A stretch of DNA of 6,378 nucleotides from an uncultured Pseudorhodobacter sp. (GTDB taxonomy: Bacteria > Pseudomonadota > Alphaproteobacteria > Rhodobacterales > Rhodobacteraceae), in NCBI GenBank assembly GCA_945952425.1, contig CAMFIX010000183.1, forward strand, positions 1 through 6,378. The letters are read 5' to 3'. Below the pieces are notes generated by a model, which worked only from the letters and a program-made list of their open reading frames with translations, did not search any database and was not told the origin of the DNA. This document shows, piece after piece, positions 1 to 5,111 of the stretch (position 1 is the stretch's first letter; the number at the start of each line of letters is the position of its first letter). The position numbers were made by a program, and so were the translations under genes.

Positions 1-479
1 TCGCGGCTGTCGGCCTGCCGCAGAGCCAGGACCAGCTGACCAACCCGCGGCTGATCGGCGCGGATGCCCAGGCGCGGACCTTCACCTATGGCGCGGGCCA
101 GTCGATGGTGCTGGACCTCGCGGCGCCCGATTACGACGCCTATCTTTACGTCGATTACTTCGATGCCGGCGGCGAGGTCATCCACCTCGCCCCCAACGAC
201 CGCGTGCCGCTAAAGCTGCGCCCCGCAAAATCCGCGCTGAAAGTCGGGGCCGAGGGCCAGGGCGAGCCCTTCCTGCAGATCACCGTCGGCCCCCCCTACG
301 GGCAAGAGATCGCCGTCGCCTTCGCCGCCTCCGCCCCCCTTTACGACGGGACGCGGCCCCTTTCGGAACCCGCGGGGCCCTATCTCGATTTCCTGAAGGC
401 CCGGGTGGCAGAGGCCCGGGCGAAGGACAAGGATTTCAAGGGCGAATGGGTGTATTTCATGGTCGTGACCCATCCGTAA
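1..479 (+). CDS. DUF4384-like domain protein, C-terminal part (5' end outside window)
   Basis: The reading frame is open from base 3 (first complete codon) to the TAA at 477-479, giving 158 visible residues; the start lies to the left of the window. The only internal ATG (105) falls in the middle of the fold, so it is not the start. The visible part resembles DUF4384: an opening 'LTNPRLIG' stretch, a 'YDAYLYVDYFDAGGEVIHLAPN' type beta-strand pair with the aromatic/hydrophobic strand followed by a Pro-Asn turn, then a 'GPPYGQEIAVAFAAS' strand in which the family usually has a 'P.G.E.l.alas' pattern. DUF4384 domains are known as C-terminal partners of serine/threonine kinases and caspase-like proteins, so the missing N-terminus could be either. 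The function is unknown, and the family call is from pattern memory. The gene converges on the neighbouring minus-strand caspase gene. A GC-rich hairpin starts 10 bases after the stop codon. Confidence 0.75.
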   Translation, partial: AAVGLPQSQDQLTNPRLIGADAQARTFTYGAGQSMVLDLAAPDYDAYLYVDYFDAGGEVIHLAPNDRVPLKLRPAKSALKVGAEGQGEPFLQITVGPPYGQEIAVAFAASAPLYDGTRPLSEPAGPYLDFLKARVAEARAKDKDFKGEWVYFMVVTHP

Positions 480-489
480 GACCGCGAGA

Positions 490-507
490 GTCGGGGTGCC
501 CCCCGAC
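490..507 (+). terminator. GC-rich hairpin just after the DUF4384 gene
   Basis: Perfect 7-bp inverted repeat: GTCGGGG at 490-496 pairs with CCCCGAC at 501-507 around a 4-base loop. It begins 10 bases after the TAA at 479. No T-run follows, so it is at best a weak or Rho-assisted terminator, or a 3'-end stabiliser. Terminators without clear T-runs are plausible in such GC-rich genomes. Confidence 0.4.
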
Positions 508-668
508 CTACGCGGCGGAGCCCTCGCGCCCAATCCGCCCGCCCCATTCCTCATGTGCCCAGCTGCGCCGCGCCCGGCACCGCCGAAACAGCGCATGCTC
601 CGCGACGCCCCCCACCGGCGCCCGGGGTCAAAGCCCCGACCGCCCGCAAAACCCGCGCCCCTTCCTCC

Positions 669-726
669 TTTCATACTGGCTCAAATATCCCACGGGTGGG
701 TCCGGGAGGGTGTGAAACCCTCCCGG
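669..726. repeat. Candidate dispersed Rhodobacterales intergenic element
   Basis: The block 669-696 reads TTTCATACTGGCTCAAATAT followed by CCCACGGG, and runs directly into the perfect hairpin at 702-726. It is AT-rich against a GC-rich background. I recall very similar blocks (TTTC-N-TGGC..AAATATCC(C)..GGG followed by a GC hairpin) between genes in many Rhodobacteraceae genomes, but only one copy is in this window, so the repeat status is inferred rather than shown. Confidence 0.4.
702..726 (-). terminator. Strong hairpin terminator between convergent genes
   Basis: Perfect 10-bp stem: CCGGGAGGGT at 702-711 pairs with ACCCTCCCGG at 717-726 around the 5-base loop GTGAA. It lies 28 bases beyond the minus-strand caspase stop codon (755-757) and is the strongest dyad in the window. 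There is no adjacent T-run on either strand, although a short AT-rich block (681-688) lies beyond it in the minus-strand direction. It could serve both convergent genes. Confidence 0.6.
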
Positions 727-754
727 GGCGTCCGAGCGCGCCAGCGGCCAGCCG

Positions 755-2200
755 CTACTGGCACCCCTCCGCCGCCCAGGCCTTCAGCGACAGTTTGAAC
801 GCCCCGCCCAGCGGGTGCTGGTCCAGCCGCGCCGAGGGGGCGGCTTCCTTGACATAGAACTTGCCCTGGTCGCACAGCGCGGGCTTGGTCCATTGGTGGC
901 AGGTCTTGCAGGCCTGGCCCTCCCAGGCCTCTTTCGGCAGGCCCTCGATCGGGGGGTAAAGCGGCTGGGTGCCGATCAGCTCGGCGATCGAGCGGCCCTT
1001 GATCGGCTCGTCGCCCAAAGCCAGCGCCCCGTCGAAGGTCACTTTCTCTGCCGCGATGGCGCTGGCGGTGGCGGCATCGACCTCGCCCGCGGCGGGGGCC
1101 GCGACGACCGGGCTCGGCGAGATCGGGTTGTCCAGCGCCGCGATCTCGGCCTTCACGGCATCGGCGAAGGGGCTGGCGGGATGGGCGTCGAGAAAGCTTT
1201 GCAGCGCCACGCGACTGCCATCGGCCTGGGCCGCCTTGAAGGCCGCGGTCTCGACCGGATCGGCCCCCGCCGCGGGCGCCCCCGTCACCGGCGCGGGGGT
1301 GGAGCCCTTGACCTCGGCCTGCATCACCTCTGCCAGAAGCCCGCGCGCCGCCGCCTCATGCGCACTGCCGGGATAGGCGCGCAAAAACAGCATGATCTGC
1401 ACCGGATCGCGCGAGGTGCTGACATCGCTCCACAAGGCCTCGGCGTCCTTCTGCACCGCGGCGGTAAAGCTGAAGGGCCCGGTCAGGCTGGAGGTGTCCC
1501 AGGGCGTCTGCTGGCCTTGGGTCTCTTGCAAGACCTCGACGCGGACGGCCTTGAAGGCCTCTTCGATGGCCAGCCCCGGCTCGGCGATGCGCTTGGCCAA
1601 GGCAGCGGTGAAGGGCGAATTGCCCGAGGTGCCATCCAGCGCCACGGCGCCCGGCGCGGTGGCATAGGCGAGGAATGTGCCGGTCGGCGCCTGCATCTCG
1701 GCCAGGCCCTTGTCGGTCAGGTCGCGCACATTGGTGAAAGGGTTGTTCCGGCAGGCGTCCAGGATCACGATATTGGTGCGGTTGCGCGCCGAGGCCATCT
1801 GGCGCAAGACCACCTGCGCATCCACCGCCACCAGCGAAAGGTCCGCCGCATCGGTCAGGGCCGTATCGACCGGCAAAAGGTAATTCTCGCCAAAGCTCTG
1901 CACCCCGTGGCCGGCGTAATAGAAGAGCCCCGTGGCCTCCGGCCCCGCCTGCCGCAAGGCCTTGCCGAAGGTCGAGATCGCCGCGGTCATGGTGGCCAGA
2001 TCGGCATCGGGCAGCAGCGTCACCTGGAATCCGGCGGCCTTCAGCGCATCGGCGATCAGCCCCGCGTCATGGCCGGGGTTCTTCAGCGCATTGACCGATG
2101 TATAGGCGCCATTGCCGATGACCAGCGCGATCCGCGGCTCGGCCAAGGCCCCCGTCGCCCAGACCACCAGCGCCAGCACCGCGCCCCAGAGATGCCGCAT
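755..2200 (-). CDS. Exported caspase-like protease (peptidase C14) with C-terminal CxxCH region
   Basis: This 481-residue protein starts at the ATG at 2198-2200, preceded by GGAGG six bases upstream; a longer reading from 2311 has no such site and would bury the signal peptide. Residues 1-20 form a Sec signal peptide ending ALA, with mature E21. The caspase-like domain spans about 22-245: strand 'RIALVIGNGAY' (23-33), catalytic His98 in 'YYAGHGVQ', catalytic Cys150 in 'ILDACRNNPF'. Both dyad residues are present, so it should be an active orthocaspase-type cysteine peptidase; this bacterial family usually cleaves after Arg or Lys. Residues 250-355 hold two short helical repeats ('FLRAYPGSAHEAAA', 'FLDAHPASPFADAV') joined by Ala/Pro linkers. 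The C-terminus (about 385-481) contains Cys431-x-x-Cys434-His435, Cys443 and Cys480. CxxCH is the covalent haem c attachment motif, and the periplasmic location would permit this, but metal binding or disulfides are equally possible. Its closest relative here is the caspase gene at 3452. Confidence 0.9.
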   Translation of the reverse strand: MRHLWGAVLALVVWATGALAEPRIALVIGNGAYTSVNALKNPGHDAGLIADALKAAGFQVTLLPDADLATMTAAISTFGKALRQAGPEATGLFYYAGHGVQSFGENYLLPVDTALTDAADLSLVAVDAQVVLRQMASARNRTNIVILDACRNNPFTNVRDLTDKGLAEMQAPTGTFLAYATAPGAVALDGTSGNSPFTAALAKRIAEPGLAIEEAFKAVRVEVLQETQGQQTPWDTSSLTGPFSFTAAVQKDAEALWSDVSTSRDPVQIMLFLRAYPGSAHEAAARGLLAEVMQAEVKGSTPAPVTGAPAAGADPVETAAFKAAQADGSRVALQSFLDAHPASPFADAVKAEIAALDNPISPSPVVAAPAAGEVDAATASAIAAEKVTFDGALALGDEPIKGRSIAELIGTQPLYPPIEGLPKEAWEGQACKTCHQWTKPALCDQGKFYVKEAAPSARLDQHPLGGAFKLSLKAWAAEGCQ

Positions 2201-2396
2201 GTTTCGCCTCCGAAGCCCGCGTTGCCCGCCCAAATTGCTGCATTCCCGGCCAGGTGACAAGGGCCAGAGGGGGAAACACCCCAAGGCATTCCCATGGGAT
2301 TTCAATGACAATCCCGCGATCCTTGCCCCCGATCCTGTTGCTTTCCGTCACCGATGGCGCATAGTCGCGCCATCTTTCCCCGCGCGCGAGATACAC
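2201..2396. promoter_or_regulatory. Divergent promoter region between caspase and YceI-OmpA genes
   Basis: These 196 bases separate two divergent start codons, so they must hold promoters for both directions. Rightward, TTGCTT (2338-2343) and CATAGT (2360-2365) with 16 bases between form a plausible sigma-70-type promoter, giving a leader of about 25 bases. Leftward, TTGTCA-like -35 elements can be found on the minus strand (near 2255-2260 and 2307-2312) but with poor -10 partners. Dyads in the middle (10-bp palindrome TCCCATGGGA at 2290-2299; GGGATT 2296-2301 with AATCCC 2310-2315) could be operator sites. All individual boxes are uncertain. Confidence 0.4.
2207..2211 (-). promoter_or_regulatory. 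Shine-Dalgarno site of the minus-strand caspase gene
   Basis: GGAGG on the minus strand (CCTCC as written) sits six bases before the ATG at 2200-2198. It is the best ribosome binding site in the window and decides the start in favour of the signal-peptide version of the protein. Confidence 0.85.
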
Positions 2397-3434
2397 ATGG
2401 CCCGCATTGCAACCCTGCCGATCTTGTCGCTTCTGGCGCTTTTGGCCACGCCTGCCCTGGCCGAGGACAATCCTTTCGCCCCGGGCTGGACCCTGTCGCC
2501 CATGGGCTCGACCCTGGGCTTCCAGTCGGTCAAGAACGGCACCAAGGTCGAGATGAACAACATCGCGACCTTCGGCGGCAAGATCGGGCCGGATGGCAAG
2601 GCCAGCGTCGAAATCGCGCTGGACAGCATCGACACGCATATCGACCTGCGCAACGTGCGGATGCGGTTCCTGTTCTTCGAAACCTTCAAATTCCCCACCG
2701 CCCAGGTCGATGTGACCATCGACCCCGCGATCCTGCAGGGGTTGAACGACGGGCCGCGCACCTTTGCCGTCCTGCCCTTCACCCTGACGCTGCATGGGGT
2801 CAGCAAGGACATGTCGGCCCCGGTCTCGATCACCAAACTCGGGCCCGACACGGTCTCGGTCGCATCGGTGGGCGTCATCCCCGTCGCGGCAGAGGATTTC
2901 GGCCTGGCCGAGGGCGTGGCCAAGCCCGAGGATGCGGCCAAGGTCAAGCTCGTGCGGGTGGGCTCGGTCTCGTTCGACTGGATCTTCACCCGCGACGGCG
3001 CGGCGCCGCAGGTGGCCGATGCGACGATGGGGGCGGCGGCGGCGAAGGAAACCCGCGGCGCCTTCGACCCCGAGGCCTGCGCCACCCGCTTCGATACCCT
3101 CTCCCAAGCCGGCAACATCACCTTCCGCTCGGGCTCGGCCAAGCTGGATGTCGCGGGTTCGGCCGTGCTGGACACGCTCTTGGACGTGGTCAACCGCTGC
3201 CCCGACATGAAGATCGAGATCGGCGGCCATACCGACGACGTCGGCGGCGATGCGGCCAACCTGGCCCTGTCGCAGGCCCGCGCGGCCTCGGTCGCCGATT
3301 ACCTCGGCGCCCATGGCGTGGCCACGGCCCGCCTGACGCCCAAGGGCTACGGCGAGGCCGAACCCCTGGTGCCCAACGACAATGACGCCGACCGCGCCCG
3401 CAACCGGCGCATCGAATTCAAGATCCTGAACTGA
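2397..3434 (+). CDS. YceI-like / OmpA-type peptidoglycan-binding fusion protein
   Basis: This 345-residue protein starts at the ATG at 2397, chosen because it begins a good signal peptide (residues 1-22, ending ALA, mature E23). Only a weak GAGA site lies upstream. A longer reading from 2112 would overlap the divergent caspase gene and hide the signal. Residues about 29-198 look like a YceI domain: opening 'GWTLSPMGSTLGFQSVK', 'LDSIDTHIDLRNVRMRFLFF' with the family's SIDT and paired-Arg pattern, and 'LTLHGVSKDM' matching its 'LTi.GvTk' strand. YceI domains are periplasmic lipocalin-like barrels that bind long isoprenoid or other lipids. Residues about 238-343 are an OmpA C-terminal domain with 'GHTDDVG' (277-283), Asp280 and Arg295 spaced 15 apart as in E. 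coli OmpA for diaminopimelate contact, and closing 'RARNRRIEF'. Cys228 and Cys268 could form a disulfide. It is probably a cell-wall-tethered lipid-binding or sensing protein, likely in an operon with the caspase gene 17 bases downstream. Confidence 0.88.
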   Translation: MARIATLPILSLLALLATPALAEDNPFAPGWTLSPMGSTLGFQSVKNGTKVEMNNIATFGGKIGPDGKASVEIALDSIDTHIDLRNVRMRFLFFETFKFPTAQVDVTIDPAILQGLNDGPRTFAVLPFTLTLHGVSKDMSAPVSITKLGPDTVSVASVGVIPVAAEDFGLAEGVAKPEDAAKVKLVRVGSVSFDWIFTRDGAAPQVADATMGAAAAKETRGAFDPEACATRFDTLSQAGNITFRSGSAKLDVAGSAVLDTLLDVVNRCPDMKIEIGGHTDDVGGDAANLALSQARAASVADYLGAHGVATARLTPKGYGEAEPLVPNDNDADRARNRRIEFKILN

Positions 3435-3451
3435 CCTGAACCGAGAGCCTC

Positions 3452-4912
3452 ATGCGTTTCCTGCTTGCCCTCTGCCTCTGCCTTGCAGCCCACCCCGTCC
3501 TGGCCGAGAAAATCGCCATGGTCATCGGCATGGGCGCCTATCAGAACGTGCCGGGGCTGAAGAACACGGTCAACGATGCGCGCAATGTCGGCGCGAAGCT
3601 CGAACAGGTGGGCTTCAAGGTCACCTATGCGATCGACGCGACGCAACAGCAGCTTCTGGACCTGATGGACACGTTCAGCTTCGACAGCGAAACCGCCGAT
3701 GTCGCGCTGATCTATTACGCGGGCCACGGGGTCGAGGCTTCGGGTCAGAATTTCCTGATCCCGGTCGATGCGAAAGTGCGCTCGATCAAGGATGTGGCGC
3801 GGGTCTCGATCTCGCTGGACCAGCTTTTGAAATCGGTGGATCACGCGCGCAAGATGCGCATCGTGATCCTGGACGCCTGCCGCAACAACCCGTTCGGCGA
3901 GCTTCTGTCGGCCGAGGACACGGGCGGCGCCGCTCCGCCCCAGGGCCTGGCCGCGGTCAATCCCGAACAGGGCACGCTGGTGGCTTTCGCGGCCAAGGAG
4001 GGCCAGGTGGCGCTGGACGGCAAGGGCGACGACAGCCCCTTCGCGCTGGCGCTGATGGATTCGGTCGTGCAGCCCAACCTGGAAATCGGCCTGATGTTCC
4101 GCCGGGTGCGCGACGAGGTGCTGAGGCAGACCGACAACAAGCAGGAGCCCTATACCTATGGCTCGCTCTCGGGCACGCCCTTCTACCTCGCGGGCGCGGT
4201 CGAGGGCGGCGAGACGGCCGACCAGCCGGCCGATCCGCGCGTGGCCTGGGCCAATATCAAGCCGGACGAGGAACAGCAGATGCGCGCCCTGGCCGAACAG
4301 GGCGACACGCGCTCGATGATCGGGTTGGCCTATATCGCGCAGAACCCGCAGGACAACCGCTATGACCCGAAGCTCGCCTTCGATTACATGAGCCGCGCCG
4401 CCAAGGCGGGCGAGGCAGAGGCGCAGTTCGAGCTGGCGAAGCTTTACGAAAAGGGCATCGGCGTGACGGCCGACCCGGCCAAGGCGCTGGAGCTTTACAA
4501 GGCCGCGGCCGACCAGGGCTATGCCGATGCGCTGAACGACCTGGGGTTCCTCTACTTCCAGGGCGACCTCGGCCTCGCGCCCGACCAGGCCAAGGGGATC
4601 GAGTATTTCCAGAAGGCCGCGGCTTTGCGCCATCCGGAAGCGATGTTCAACATGGCCGGCATGATCGACGGCGGCTTCATCAAGGACAAGGGGCCGAAGG
4701 ATGCGGCCAACTACCTGTACGACGCGCTGCGGGTGGGATCGAAAGACGTGCTGGAGCAGCTGACGACGAATTCCGCCGCCTTCTCGGTCAAGACCCGGGT
4801 GGAGCTGCAGAAGATCCTGAAGGACCACAATTTCATGACCGGCAAGACCGACGGCAAATTCGGCGCCGACGCGATCAGCGCGATCCGCAAGGCCTATGGT
4901 CTGACCGGCTGA
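3452..4912 (+). CDS. Exported caspase-like protease with Sel1 repeats and peptidoglycan-binding-like tail
   Basis: This 486-residue protein starts at ATG 3452, with a weak GAGAG at 3443-3447. Residues 1-18 are a signal peptide ending VLA. The two cysteines inside it (8 and 10) are not preceded by a lipobox, so it should be a soluble periplasmic protein. The caspase-like domain spans about 19-247, with 'KIAMVIGMGAY' at 20-30, catalytic His92 in 'YYAGHGVE' and catalytic Cys143 in 'ILDACRNNPF', so the dyad is intact. Sel1-type repeats follow at about 283-430, recognisable from 'A.F.LA.LYEKGIGV' and 'AL.DLGFLYFQGDLG', each with the 'DPAKALELYKAAADQG' style helix; these usually bind partner proteins. 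The last 40 residues ('RVELQKIL', 'GKTDGKFGADAISAI') resemble a peptidoglycan_binding_1 domain. It is a paralogue of the minus-strand caspase but has a different C-terminus. The 17-base gap to the YceI-OmpA gene suggests co-transcription and joint work at the cell wall. Substrate and activating signal are unknown. Confidence 0.9.
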   Translation: MRFLLALCLCLAAHPVLAEKIAMVIGMGAYQNVPGLKNTVNDARNVGAKLEQVGFKVTYAIDATQQQLLDLMDTFSFDSETADVALIYYAGHGVEASGQNFLIPVDAKVRSIKDVARVSISLDQLLKSVDHARKMRIVILDACRNNPFGELLSAEDTGGAAPPQGLAAVNPEQGTLVAFAAKEGQVALDGKGDDSPFALALMDSVVQPNLEIGLMFRRVRDEVLRQTDNKQEPYTYGSLSGTPFYLAGAVEGGETADQPADPRVAWANIKPDEEQQMRALAEQGDTRSMIGLAYIAQNPQDNRYDPKLAFDYMSRAAKAGEAEAQFELAKLYEKGIGVTADPAKALELYKAAADQGYADALNDLGFLYFQGDLGLAPDQAKGIEYFQKAAALRHPEAMFNMAGMIDGGFIKDKGPKDAANYLYDALRVGSKDVLEQLTTNSAAFSVKTRVELQKILKDHNFMTGKTDGKFGADAISAIRKAYGLTG

Positions 4913-4916
4913 GACC

Positions 4917-4937
4917 CGATTTTTCGGCGAAAAATCG
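4917..4937. terminator. Perfect palindromic hairpin after the second caspase gene
   Basis: CGATTTTT at 4917-4924 pairs with AAAAATCG at 4930-4937; the loop is CGGCG, which can close further by one C-G pair (4925/4929). The stem is AT-rich, unlike the genome around it, and lies 5 bases after the TGA at 4912. It probably acts as a terminator or 3' processing site. I recall very similar TTTTTCG-N-CGAAAAA palindromes as frequent intergenic motifs in Rhodobacteraceae. Confidence 0.5.
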
Positions 4938-5017
4938 CGCGCGCGGCGGGGGCGGTCCAAAACCCCTCCGCGCTGGCGCCCCTTGGTCGCCTGCGGTCAA
5001 TTCTCCAGGAACAGAGC

Positions 5018-5038
5018 CTTTTCTTCGCAGAAGAAAAG
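5018..5038. repeat. Perfect 9-bp inverted repeat
   Basis: CTTTTCTTC at 5018-5026 and GAAGAAAAG at 5030-5038 are exact reverse complements around the 3-base loop GCA. The purine/pyrimidine-segregated arms stand out from the GC-rich surroundings. It lies about 75 bases before the channel start, so it could terminate read-through from the caspase operon or be part of a repeat unit with the palindrome at 4917. Confidence 0.6.
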
Positions 5039-5039
5039 T

Positions 5040-5073
5040 CGGCCCCCCCTGCCGGCGTGCTTGCATGGGGCCG
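5040..5073 (+). promoter_or_regulatory. Long-loop hairpin in the presumed leader of the channel gene
   Basis: CGGCCCC at 5040-5046 pairs with GGGGCCG at 5067-5073 around a 20-base loop. It starts two bases after the 5018-5038 stem, so the two could stack. If transcription begins upstream, this could shape the leader; no known riboswitch pattern is visible. Confidence 0.25.
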
Positions 5074-5102
5074 CTGTTTTTCGCAATCTGGCGGCGAATT
5101 CA

Positions 5103-5107
5103 AGGGA
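5103..5107 (+). promoter_or_regulatory. Shine-Dalgarno site of the channel gene
   Basis: AGGGA lies four bases before the ATG at 5112 and seven before the in-frame ATG at 5115. The second spacing is closer to the usual optimum, so the protein may begin with only one methionine; the difference is one residue in the signal peptide. Confidence 0.6.
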
Positions 5108-5111
5108 ACAC

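Larger units (their letters stand above)
480..754. other. Non-coding convergent intergenic region
   Basis: These 275 bases separate the plus-strand DUF4384 gene from the minus-strand caspase gene. All reading frames crossing it are Pro/Arg/Gly-rich, lack a ribosome binding site and show no recognisable protein pattern. It contains three hairpins: 490-507, a weaker CGGGG/CCCCG pair at 623-627/634-638 with a 6-base loop, and the strong one at 702-726. It also contains the repeat-like block at 669-726. I see no promoter or gene here. Confidence 0.7.
4913..5111. other. Structured intergenic region upstream of the ion-channel gene
   Basis: These 199 bases hold three separate dyads (4917-4937, 5018-5038, 5040-5073) and no convincing gene. 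A plus-strand frame running through it from ATG 4983 is only the 5' extension of the channel gene and does not look like protein. A weak promoter is possible at TTGCAT (5061-5066) and CAATCT (5084-5089) with 17-base spacing, but the -10 match is poor. The two A/T-stem palindromes look like mobile or dispersed palindromic elements rather than ordinary terminators. Confidence 0.6.

Noticed and set aside
446..857. Overlapping short plus-strand frames in the convergent intergenic region
   Set aside because: Pro/Arg/Ala-rich, no ribosome binding site, and they run over hairpins and into the caspase gene end on the opposite strand.
815..2257. Long plus-strand open frame antisense to the first caspase gene
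   Set aside because: Its product is Arg/Gly/His-rich with no domain pattern, while the minus strand encodes a complete caspase with signal peptide, catalytic dyad and strong ribosome site. It is a high-GC shadow frame.
2201..2311. N-terminal extension of the first caspase from ATG 2311
   Set aside because: The extra 37 residues do not look like protein, would hide the signal peptide and would occupy the divergent promoter; GGAGG sits before the downstream ATG at 2200.
2067..3314. Long minus-strand open frame across the divergent region and the YceI-OmpA gene
   Set aside because: Arg/Gly/Asp-rich translation without recognisable motifs, antisense to a well-supported gene and crossing into the first caspase gene.
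3467..3484. Possible lipoprotein signal in the second caspase (Cys8, Cys10)
   Set aside because: Neither cysteine is preceded by a lipobox with a small residue at -1; a standard signal peptidase I site VLA follows.
3347..4960. 537-codon minus-strand open frame antisense to the second caspase
   Set aside because: Longer than the real gene but low in motif content and Arg/Leu/Val-rich, as expected for the complement of GC-rich codons; the opposite strand has intact caspase and Sel1 motifs.
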